A DNA stretch of 8,110 nt, from NCBI GenBank assembly GCA_013695925.1, contig JACCZO010000129.1:1-8110 (forward strand), read 5' to 3'. Of this stretch, positions 1-6,029 are shown one piece after another. The notes below the pieces were generated by a model. The model saw nothing but the letters and a program-made list of their open reading frames with translations, ran no database searches and had not been told where the DNA came from. This DNA is from Chthoniobacterales bacterium. GTDB lineage: Bacteria; Verrucomicrobiota; Verrucomicrobiia; Chthoniobacterales; UBA10450. Position 1 is the stretch's first letter. Every line of letters begins with the position of its first letter. The translations under genes were made by a program, and so were the position numbers.

Positions 1-73
1 CCGCCGGATCGAGCGCGAGTTGAAGGCGAAGAAGAATCCCAAACTGGCGATCTTTCACCTCCAGCGACTGTGA
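1..73 (+). CDS. C-terminal end of an unidentified protein (partial)
   Basis: Reading from base 2, an open frame of 23 codons runs off the left edge and stops at TGA 71-73. The tail is basic (RRIERELKAKKNPK) and ends LAIFHLQRL. It is too short to assign to a family. It is taken as the end of a real gene because a strong hairpin starts two bases after the stop and the sequence beyond looks non-coding. Chance read-through cannot be excluded over so short a stretch. Function unknown. Confidence 0.35.
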   Translation, partial: RRIERELKAKKNPKLAIFHLQRL

Positions 74-74
74 G

Positions 75-98
75 CAGCCCCGAAACCTTTCGGGGTTG
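75..98 (+). terminator. Hairpin immediately downstream of the first stop codon
   Basis: CCCCGAAA (78-85) pairs perfectly with TTTCGGGG (88-95), and the stem extends outward by a G-T, an A-T and a C-G pair to 75/98, giving about 11 pairs around a 2-base loop (in practice a 4-base loop). Its place right after TGA 71-73 suits a transcription end or a 3'-protecting structure. There is no T-run after it (TTGGTC follows), so it is not a textbook intrinsic terminator. It could instead belong to the tRNA-like element that follows. Confidence 0.35.
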
Positions 99-126
99 GT
101 CGGGAGTTCAACTCTCCCCTCTGGCA
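97..126 (+). other. tRNA 3'-end-like fragment (T-arm plus acceptor strand)
   Basis: Bases 102-106 (GGGAG) pair with 114-118 (CTCCC) around the 7-base loop TTCAACT, which fits the tRNA T-loop pattern T-T-C-R-A-N-Y. It is preceded by TGGTC, which looks like a variable loop, and followed by a 7-base strand CTCTGGC (119-125) and an A at the discriminator position. The next bases are CGT, so no CCA is encoded. A matching 5' acceptor strand (GCCAGAG) is absent at the distance expected for either a short or a long-variable-arm tRNA, and no anticodon arm of the right geometry is seen. This is therefore not an intact tRNA. It may be a tRNA remnant or an attachment-site half left by an integrative element, or a chance stem-loop. 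Confidence 0.35.
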
Positions 127-161
127 CGTCCCGCACCCATTTCCCTGCTTAAACCCGCCAT

Positions 162-190
162 TTGACAATGAATGAACGTTCATTCATTGT
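162..190 (+). promoter_or_regulatory. Putative core promoter of the repressor-pump operon
   Basis: A perfect -35 consensus, TTGACA, lies at 162-167. With a 17-base spacer the -10 hexamer would be CATTGT (185-190), matching TATAAT at positions 2, 3 and 6 only. Transcription would then begin near 197, a few bases before the preferred repressor start ATG at 201, so the message would have almost no leader. The operator palindrome covers the stretch from inside the -35 to the end of the -10, as expected for a repressed promoter. The weak -10 is the main doubt. Confidence 0.5.
165..190. promoter_or_regulatory. 26-bp perfect palindrome, probable TetR-family operator
   Basis: ACAATGAATGAAC (165-177) is followed directly by its exact reverse complement (178-190), with no mismatch and no spacer; the next pair out (164/191) is G/G and breaks the symmetry. 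Long AT-leaning palindromes just ahead of the regulator are the usual binding sites of TetR-family dimers, and this one ends 10 bases before ATG 201. Each half also contains the short direct repeat TGAATGAA. It likely controls the repressor itself and the two pump genes downstream, since no other strong promoter is seen between them. Confidence 0.75.
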
Positions 191-200
191 GGCCGCTTCC

Positions 201-833
201 ATGGCCACCAAGCGCAACAACGTCCTCCTCGATCGCCGCGAGCAGATCCTGGAAGCAGCTCTCCTTTGCTTTGCCAAATGCGGGTTTCACCAGACCAGCA
301 TGCACGATATCAGCAGCGAAGCCGGGATCAGCGTCGGGTTGATCTATCGCTACTTCAAAAACAAGGAAGAAGTGATCGCCGCCCTCGCTGCTGAGCATAA
401 AAAAAACATCGCCGATCTTCTCGATCGAGCCGGAAAGGCGCCGACCCTGCTCGAAGCGATGGAGATTCTATTTACCTCGCATTGTTCCAAGACTTCTCCC
501 CAGATTATTTCTGCGTTCGTGGTCGATCTTTTTGCCGAGGCGAGCCGCAATCCGCGAGTGGCAAAAATCCTCCGCAACGTGGTGAAAACGAAGGCCGACG
601 GGGTGGCCGAGCTGATCGCGCGTTCGCCCGAAGGCCGCAAGCTCGCTCCCTGGCTCGAGGCGCACCAGATTGCCGAAATGATTTTTGCAGTGAACGATGG
701 CACCATGATGCGAAGCGTTTTCCGCGCCTCGAGTGCGTCCGTTTCGCGACAGCGAGAACGTCAACTTGATGTCGCCCGCACGCTCTGGCGGCTCCTTTTC
801 AGTCGAACTTCCCATGCAAACGGTCATAACTAA
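201..833 (+). CDS. TetR/AcrR-family transcriptional repressor
   Basis: A 210-residue DNA-binding repressor, of normal length for the family. The N-terminal TetR helix-turn-helix domain spans about residues 12-59: a first helix REQILEAALLCFAKCGF, then TSMHDISSEAGIS as the HTH, and the signature GLIYRYFKNKEEV at about 46-58. The remainder is helical and would form the ligand pocket and dimer interface; it is too variable to name the ligand. ATG 201 is chosen over TTG 162 and ATG 168 because those lie in the -35 element and the palindrome, and because residues upstream of 201 do not resemble a TetR N-terminus. No Shine-Dalgarno is visible, and the message may be nearly leaderless. It is the first gene of the pump operon, and its end overlaps the adaptor start by 20 bases, implying co-transcription. 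It probably represses itself and the pump through the palindrome at 165-190 and releases on binding a pump substrate (inferred). Confidence 0.9.
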   Translation: MATKRNNVLLDRREQILEAALLCFAKCGFHQTSMHDISSEAGISVGLIYRYFKNKEEVIAALAAEHKKNIADLLDRAGKAPTLLEAMEILFTSHCSKTSPQIISAFVVDLFAEASRNPRVAKILRNVVKTKADGVAELIARSPEGRKLAPWLEAHQIAEMIFAVNDGTMMRSVFRASSASVSRQRERQLDVARTLWRLLFSRTSHANGHN

Positions 834-2028
834 ATCAGCCGCACGCCCGACGACCCTCGGGCCCTCCTCGGCTTCCTCCGCACCGAAAAAACGGCGCAAG
901 AAAGGCCCGATCTTTCTCGTCATCCTCGGTCTGGTCGTTGTCTTCCTCCTGATCTTCGGGACGAAGGCGTTGCAGATCGTGGCCATGATTTCGGCCGGCA
1001 AAGCGATGGTCGAACCGCCGACCACCGTGACCAGCGCGAAGGTGAAAAAGGCGGATTGGGCCCCCACCCTGACCGCCGTCGGCTCGATCAATCCCGTCCA
1101 AGGCGCGACGATCAGCGCCGAACTACCGGGCATGGTGAGCGAGATCGGATTCGAATCCGGGCGTCCCGTAAAAAAAGGCGACCTCCTGGTGAAGCTCGAT
1201 TCCTCCGCCGAGCAGGCGCAATTACGCTCGGCGCAGGCCGACTTCGATCTGATGAAGGCCGAGTTTGATCGCGCGCGCGATCTTTCGAAACGAGGCGTCA
1301 TTTCGAAAGCCGAGTTTGACGCTGCTGCCTCGAAGTTTGCCCAAGCCAAAGCGGCGGTCGAAAACATGCAGTCGATCATCGACAAGAGGGAAATCCGCGC
1401 GCCCTTCGATGGCATCGCGGGTATTCGCGAAGTGAATCCTGGGCAGATGGTGCCGGCCGGACAGAAACTCGTCACCCTGCAGGCGCTGGACAAGGTCTTC
1501 GTCGATTTCTCCCTTCCACAACAGGCTATCGGGAAGGTGAAAGTCGATCTGTCCGTGAAGGTGACGACCGACGCGATCGAAGGCCGGGAGTTCAGCGGCA
1601 CCCTGAGCGCGATCAACTCTGCGATCGATCCGGCGACCCGCGCGGTTTCGCTCCAGGCGACGATCGATAACGCCGACCACGTGCTCCGCGCCGGGATGTT
1701 CGCGCGGGTCGAAGTGGTGCTTCCGGAAACAAAACCGACGCTCTACATCCCGACGACGGCGGTGGCTTATGCGCCATTCGGCAATTCCGCCTACCTGATC
1801 GAATCCAAGAAGGACGAAAAGACCGGTAAGACTTCGCTCGTGGCGCGTCAGCAATTTATCCGGACCGGCGAAACGAGAGGCGATTTCGTGGCGGTGACGA
1901 ATGGCTTGAAGGAAAGCGACGAGGTCGTGAGCACCGGCGTCTTCAAGATGCGCAACAACATGCATGTGGTGGTGGACAACACCCTCGCGCCCAAAGCACA
2001 GATCAATCCCACGCCGCCGAATACCTGA
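814..2028 (+). CDS. RND efflux periplasmic adaptor (membrane fusion protein, MexH-like)
   Basis: A 404-residue adaptor that links the inner-membrane RND pump to an outer-membrane channel. In order: a basic cytoplasmic tail (KKRRKK at 25-30); one membrane anchor at about 32-50; the first lipoyl half with the PGMVSEIGFESGRPVKKGDLLVKLD pattern (split here at residues 105-129); an alpha-hairpin coiled coil at about 131-190; the second lipoyl half beginning RAPFDG at 195-200; then beta-barrel and membrane-proximal domains with VSLQATIDN and LRAGMFARVEV. The hairpin tip carries R153, L157 and S164 with the spacing of the AcrA R128/L132/S139 'RLS' residues that contact TolC-type channels. ATG 814 is preferred: it gives a short basic tail before the anchor, whereas ATG 733 and ATG 769 sit deeper within the repressor gene. 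No Shine-Dalgarno is visible, so translation may be coupled to the repressor. It is anchored by a helix, as no lipobox cysteine is present. The transporter gene follows after 28 bases. Confidence 0.92.
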   Translation: MQTVITKSAARPTTLGPSSASSAPKKRRKKGPIFLVILGLVVVFLLIFGTKALQIVAMISAGKAMVEPPTTVTSAKVKKADWAPTLTAVGSINPVQGATISAELPGMVSEIGFESGRPVKKGDLLVKLDSSAEQAQLRSAQADFDLMKAEFDRARDLSKRGVISKAEFDAAASKFAQAKAAVENMQSIIDKREIRAPFDGIAGIREVNPGQMVPAGQKLVTLQALDKVFVDFSLPQQAIGKVKVDLSVKVTTDAIEGREFSGTLSAINSAIDPATRAVSLQATIDNADHVLRAGMFARVEVVLPETKPTLYIPTTAVAYAPFGNSAYLIESKKDEKTGKTSLVARQQFIRTGETRGDFVAVTNGLKESDEVVSTGVFKMRNNMHVVVDNTLAPKAQINPTPPNT

Positions 2029-2056
2029 GGGTACGGCCTCGCTCGCGCCCATCCAG

Positions 2057-5000
2057 ATGAAGAATTTCACCGACCTGTTCATCCGACGACCGGTGCTCGC
2101 GCTGGTCGTTAGTCTGGTCATTGTCATCGCCGGCGTGCAGGCGATCTCTTCGCTTAACGTGCGCCAATATCCGCGCAGCGACATCGCCTCGGTGACTGTG
2201 ACGACGGCTTACGTTGGGGCGAGCGCGGAGCTGGTGCGCGGTTTTATCACCACGCCGCTCGAACGCGCGATCGCCGCGGCGGACGGGATCGATTATCTGC
2301 AATCCACCAGCGCGCAGGGTGTCTCGAGGATCACGGCGCGACTCCGGCTCAATTACGATTCGAACAAAGCGCTCTCCGAAATCAGCTCCAAGGTCGATCA
2401 GGTGCGGAACGACCTTCCGCCGGAAGCAGAAGTGCCGGTGATCAACATCGAGTCGGCGGACTCGCAGTTTGCCTCGGCCTATCTCAGCTTCACCTCCGAT
2501 ATTCTGCAGGCGAACGAAATCACGGATTACCTGAGCCGCATCGTGCAGCCGCGCCTGACGGCGATCGAAGGCGTGCAACGGGCCGAGATTCTCGGCGGCC
2601 GTACTTTTGCCATGCGCATCTGGCTTAAGCCCGATCGGATGGGCGCACTGAACGTGAGTCCGGCGCAGGTGCGCAAGGCGCTCTCGAATAACAATTACCT
2701 GGCCGCGCTCGGCCGCACCAAGGGCTCGCTCGTGCAGGTCGACCTGACCGCCAATACCGATCTCCACACCGCGGAGGATTTCAAAAACCTGGTCGTGCGC
2801 GAGGAGCACGGGACACTCGTTAGGCTGGGCGACATCGCGGATGTCGTGCTCGGAGCGGAGGATTACAATTCCGAGGTCCGATTCTCCGGCCAGCGCGCGG
2901 TTTTCATGGGCATTTTTGTCCTCCCAAACGCGAACTCGATCGACGTCATTAAACGCGCCCGGATCGAGATGGAGTCGATCTCAAAAGATCTGCCCACCGG
3001 CATGCAGGGCCGCATCGCGTATGACGGCACGGCCTACATCAACACCGCGATCAAGGACGTCTACAAGACGCTTTCCGAGACTCTTCTCATCGTTTGCGTG
3101 GTCATCTTTCTCTTCCTCGGCTCCTGGCGTTCCACCATCATCCCGGTGGTTGCCATCCCGATCTCGCTCATCGGCGCGGTCTTTCTCATGCAGGTTTTCG
3201 GTTTTTCGATCAACCTGCTGACCCTCCTCGCAGTCGTGCTCTCGGTCGGTCTGGTGGTCGACGACGCGATTGTCGTGGTCGAGAACGTCGAGCGACATCT
3301 GCGCGAGGGCCTGACGCCGATGAACGCCGCTCTCCTCGGCGCGCGCGAGCTGATCGGCCCGATCATTGCGATGACCATCACGCTCGCTGCGGTCTACGTG
3401 CCGGTTGGCATCCAGGGTGGACTGACCGGTACGCTCTTCCGCGAATTTGCCTTCACCCTGGCGGGCGCGGTCGCCATTTCCGGCGTGGTCGCGCTCACTC
3501 TCTCGCCGGTCATGACCGCGACCTTCCTGCGCGCGGGCGATGCCGAACGGGGATTCTCCGCGAAGGTCAATCATCTCTTCGATCGGTTGCGCGAGTGGTA
3601 CGGCCGCCGGCTCGACGCCACTCTGCGCATGCGCCCGGCCGTCTACACCGCCTGGATTGGCCTGACGATCATCGCCGCGATCATGTTTTTCCTTCTCCCG
3701 AGCTTTGCCTCCAAGGAACTCGCGCCGACCGAAGACCAGGGGGTCATCTTTGGGATTGTGAACGCCCCGGCTAATTCCACGATCGAGCAAACGTCAGCGT
3801 TTGCTGATGCCGCCGGGGAGGTCTTCAAGAGCTTCCCGCAGACCGCGTTCACCTTCCAGCTCACCTTCCCGAGCAGCGGCTTTGGCGGCATGGTCCTGAA
3901 GCCCTGGGATCAAAGGAAGGAGACCGCCTTCGAGCTTTTGCCGCAGGTTCAGGCCAAGCTCGGCTCCATTCCCGGCATCGAGATGTTTCCCGTCATGCCC
4001 CCTGCCCTTCCCGGCGGCGGCCAATTCCCGGTCGAGATCGTTCTCCTTTCGACCGAAGAGCCCGAACGGATGGTCGAGTTCGCAAAACAACTGCAGGCCA
4101 AAGCAATGGAGAGCGGCATGTTCTTTTTCCCACCGATCATCGATACCAAGATAGATCAGCCGCAGGCCGAACTCGTGATCGACCACGACAAAGTCGGCAC
4201 GCTTGGTTTGAATCTACAGGAAATTGGGGCCGATATTTCCGCGATGTTCGGCGGCAATTTCGTCAATCGTTTTAACATCGCTGGACGCAGCTACAAAGTG
4301 ATCCCGCAAGTGCAGCGGGTCGATCGTCTTAACCCTGACCAGCTCAAGGACATTTACGTCACCGGCCCCGACGACAAACTCATCCCGCTCAGCACGGTCG
4401 CGACGATCAAGGAAAAAACCGTTCCGCGGACGTTGAACCGTTTCAAACAACTCAATGCCGTTACCATCAGCGGCGTTTCGGGGCGACCGCTCGACCAGGC
4501 GCTCAAGATGCTCGAAGACGAAGCGGCCAAAATTTTGCCCGCTGGTTACTCGATCGATTACACCGGAGAATCGCGCCAGCTTCGGGTCGAGGGCGACAAA
4601 TTCCTCCCCGCCTTCGGTCTGGCCGTCGTCCTGATCTTCCTCGTCCTCGCGGCCCAGTTTAATAGCTTCCGCGACCCGCTCATCATCCTTCTCGGGTCGG
4701 TGCCGCTCGCACTTTTCGGAGCGATGATCTTCATGTTCCTCAAACTCCCGAACCCGAACATGAAATTTTTCACGAACGCGTTTACGACCTCCTTCAACAT
4801 TTACTCGCAGGTCGGCCTCGTCACCCTTGTCGGTTTGATCGCGAAGAATGCGATTCTAATTGTGGAGTTTGCCAACAAGCTGCAAAAGGAAGGCCGCAAC
4901 AAAATTGAAGCCGTTTCCCGGGCCGCGCGCATCCGTTTGCGTCCGGTCCTCATGACCACAATCGCGACTGTAGCCGGCCACATGCCGCTCGTCTTCGTGA

Positions 5001-5212
5001 CCGGCGCCGGGGCGAAAGCCCGAAACTCGATCGGTCTCGTGCTCGTCGGCGGTATGACCATCGGGACTCTTTTCACGCTCTTTATTGTGCCGTCGCTCTA
5101 CGTTCTGATCGCGCGCACCCATGACGAAGGCCGCGCGAAAGAGTCCGGGCGGGAAGTCGATCGCAGAGAGCCCCCCGCACCCGCCCTCGTCCCCGATTAC
5201 GCCGACGTCTAA
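2057..5212 (+). CDS. RND-family inner-membrane multidrug efflux transporter (MexI/AcrB-like)
   Basis: A 1051-residue proton-driven pump, very close to AcrB (1049). The N-terminus MKNFTDLFIRRPVLALVVS is the classic start and resembles MexI and VexD. TM1 lies at about 10-31, the first large periplasmic loop at 32-338, TM2-TM6 at about 339-520, TM7 at about 527-548, the second periplasmic loop at 549-847, and TM8-TM12 to about 1025. The proton-relay residues are all present: D402 and D403 in GLVVDDAIVVVENV, K930 in GLIAKNAILIVEFA, and R960 and T967 in RLRPVLMT, matching AcrB D407/D408, K940, R971 and T978. The pump is therefore likely functional. The loop before TM10 is about 13 residues longer than in AcrB (PNPNMKFF onward, residues 898-913). 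ATG 2057 is chosen because an upstream ATG at 1964 lies inside the adaptor gene and adds a non-family tail. It forms trimers with the adaptor; no channel gene follows. The substrate cannot be read from sequence; drugs, dyes, detergents or self-made metabolites are all possible. Confidence 0.95.
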   Translation: MKNFTDLFIRRPVLALVVSLVIVIAGVQAISSLNVRQYPRSDIASVTVTTAYVGASAELVRGFITTPLERAIAAADGIDYLQSTSAQGVSRITARLRLNYDSNKALSEISSKVDQVRNDLPPEAEVPVINIESADSQFASAYLSFTSDILQANEITDYLSRIVQPRLTAIEGVQRAEILGGRTFAMRIWLKPDRMGALNVSPAQVRKALSNNNYLAALGRTKGSLVQVDLTANTDLHTAEDFKNLVVREEHGTLVRLGDIADVVLGAEDYNSEVRFSGQRAVFMGIFVLPNANSIDVIKRARIEMESISKDLPTGMQGRIAYDGTAYINTAIKDVYKTLSETLLIVCVVIFLFLGSWRSTIIPVVAIPISLIGAVFLMQVFGFSINLLTLLAVVLSVGLVVDDAIVVVENVERHLREGLTPMNAALLGARELIGPIIAMTITLAAVYVPVGIQGGLTGTLFREFAFTLAGAVAISGVVALTLSPVMTATFLRAGDAERGFSAKVNHLFDRLREWYGRRLDATLRMRPAVYTAWIGLTIIAAIMFFLLPSFASKELAPTEDQGVIFGIVNAPANSTIEQTSAFADAAGEVFKSFPQTAFTFQLTFPSSGFGGMVLKPWDQRKETAFELLPQVQAKLGSIPGIEMFPVMPPALPGGGQFPVEIVLLSTEEPERMVEFAKQLQAKAMESGMFFFPPIIDTKIDQPQAELVIDHDKVGTLGLNLQEIGADISAMFGGNFVNRFNIAGRSYKVIPQVQRVDRLNPDQLKDIYVTGPDDKLIPLSTVATIKEKTVPRTLNRFKQLNAVTISGVSGRPLDQALKMLEDEAAKILPAGYSIDYTGESRQLRVEGDKFLPAFGLAVVLIFLVLAAQFNSFRDPLIILLGSVPLALFGAMIFMFLKLPNPNMKFFTNAFTTSFNIYSQVGLVTLVGLIAKNAILIVEFANKLQKEGRNKIEAVSRAARIRLRPVLMTTIATVAGHMPLVFVTGAGAKARNSIGLVLVGGMTIGTLFTLFIVPSLYVLIARTHDEGRAKESGREVDRREPPAPALVPDYADV

Positions 5213-5233
5213 CCCGTTGCCCAATCTCTAGAC

Positions 5234-5262
5234 TTGACCTTCCACCGCGAATCGCTCATACA
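5234..5262 (+). promoter_or_regulatory. Weak candidate promoter for the secreted-protein gene
   Basis: TTGACC (5234-5239) is one base from the -35 consensus, and CATACA (5257-5262) lies 17 bases further on with three matches to the -10 consensus. Transcription would start near 5269, about 16 bases before ATG 5285. The 72-base gap after the pump stop contains no clear terminator, so the gene could also be read from the pump operon. Confidence 0.25.
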
Positions 5263-5284
5263 AGAACGTGGCCAAACTAAATTT

Positions 5285-6028
5285 ATGATCTCCTCCTTTA
5301 TCGGCTCGCGGTTTCGGACACCTCTTTTCCAAACCGGTTTGACATTCGTCGGACTCGGGCTCGCCAGCGCCCTTTGGGTGGTGACGATGCCGGTGGCAAC
5401 CGCCAAACTCATGGCACCCGAGGAAATGATCCAGGCGGGGCTGCCTCCCGGTGTGATGGTTAACACCGCCGGGAAACCACAATTCCTCACTGCGGTTTGC
5501 GCCGCGGTCAAAACACACCACGAGTCTGCCGCCCGCATCACCAAAGCGGCCGTCGCCGCGCATAAAGAATATGCGGGCGAGATCGTTACCACGGCCGTGC
5601 GCTGCGCCCGGGGAGAAAAGATCGATTGTGAATTGACCGGCGCGATTGTCGCCGCCGCGATTGTCGCCGCGCCGCAGTCGGCCGCCGTCATCGATGACGC
5701 GGCGACCGCCACCGCGCCGGAATGCGCCGACTCGGTCCAGACGCGGACCGAACGGAGCGACGGCAAACAAGTGCTCGACGGCAAGGAGATGGTCGGTGGC
5801 AAACAAGTGATCGAGCCTATCGCGGAAGGCCCCGACTATGTCGCTCCCGACACCCCGCCGTTCCTTCCCCCAGGTGGCGGCGGTTTTAATCCGGGGGAAC
5901 CGCGTGTGCTAATCTGCTACAACGGACGGCAGCGCAGGATTCGGGAAAGTCAGCTCCAGAATTTCCTGGACAGTCACCCGGGCGCCTTTGTCGGAAACTG
6001 CGAGATCACGCCTGCAACTTCTCGTTAG
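5285..6028 (+). CDS. Putative secreted alanine-rich protein of unknown function
   Basis: A 247-residue protein I do not recognise. Residues 1-40 look like a signal peptide: basic RFR at 9-11, a hydrophobic core (about 18-35), then PVATA before K41. Residues 41-145 are alanine-rich and probably helical, with an AIVAA pentapeptide doubled and spaced cysteines. Residues 159-176 are three tandem hexapeptides (DGKQVL, DGKEMV, GGKQVI). A proline/glycine linker (PPFLPPGGGGFNPG) leads to a compact C-terminal module from about 208 to 239, with ICYNG at C211, then a basic strand, an amphipathic stretch, H231-P-G, and GNC at C239. The two cysteines, 28 residues apart, might form a disulfide. The module recalls short 'ICH-x-G ... 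HL..HGD..G.C' tails seen in some secreted bacterial proteins, from memory only. ATG 5285 is chosen because TTG 5234 would place 17 polar residues before the signal peptide. No Shine-Dalgarno is visible. It is transcribed in the pump direction but has no evident role in efflux. Confidence 0.7.
   Translation: MISSFIGSRFRTPLFQTGLTFVGLGLASALWVVTMPVATAKLMAPEEMIQAGLPPGVMVNTAGKPQFLTAVCAAVKTHHESAARITKAAVAAHKEYAGEIVTTAVRCARGEKIDCELTGAIVAAAIVAAPQSAAVIDDAATATAPECADSVQTRTERSDGKQVLDGKEMVGGKQVIEPIAEGPDYVAPDTPPFLPPGGGGFNPGEPRVLICYNGRQRRIRESQLQNFLDSHPGAFVGNCEITPATSR
5642..5671 (+). repeat. Tandem duplication of a 15-base unit (AIVAA twice)
   Basis: GCGATTGTCGCCGCC (5642-5656) is followed at once by the same 15 bases with only the last base changed (5657-5671). 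It stays in frame and encodes AIVAA twice in the alanine-rich part of the secreted protein, pointing to recent slippage or repeat-driven growth of this region. Confidence 0.8.
5759..5812 (+). repeat. Three tandem 18-base repeats encoding xGK(Q/E)xx hexapeptides
   Basis: Units at 5759-5776, 5777-5794 and 5795-5812 encode DGKQVL, DGKEMV and GGKQVI. The first and third share the 12-base string GGCAAACAAGTG (5762-5773 and 5798-5809). The array is in frame and lies between the alanine-rich region and the Pro/Gly linker; it may be a short spacer or a low-complexity ligand surface. Confidence 0.75.
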
Positions 6029-6029
6029 G

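Noticed and set aside
42..126. An intact tRNA gene ending at 126
   Set aside because: No 5' acceptor strand complementary to CTCTGGC is found at class I or class II distance, and the hairpin at 75-98 has the wrong loop size for an anticodon arm.
162..200. TTG 162 or ATG 168 as the repressor start
   Set aside because: These would put the -35 element and the perfect palindrome inside the gene. The added residues do not look like a TetR N-terminus, while ATG 201 gives a normal-length protein.
733..813. Longer adaptor starting at ATG 733 or ATG 769
   Set aside because: The extra residues lie within the repressor coding frame and add a tail unlike adaptor N-termini. ATG 814 gives a short basic tail before the anchor.
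468..1616. Long antisense open frame (382 codons) across the repressor and adaptor genes
   Set aside because: It lies opposite two well-supported genes. Its translation shows no domain or motif, and long antisense frames are common in GC-rich coding DNA.
1222..2184. Antisense open frame (320 codons) opposite the adaptor
   Set aside because: It is an Arg/His-rich shadow translation without recognisable motifs, and it spans the adaptor-transporter junction.
5209..5806. Two antisense open frames opposite the secreted-protein gene
   Set aside because: These are the hardest to dismiss because the plus-strand gene is itself unrecognised. However, the plus frame has a good signal peptide, in-frame repeats and a structured C-terminus, while the antisense frames are low-complexity.
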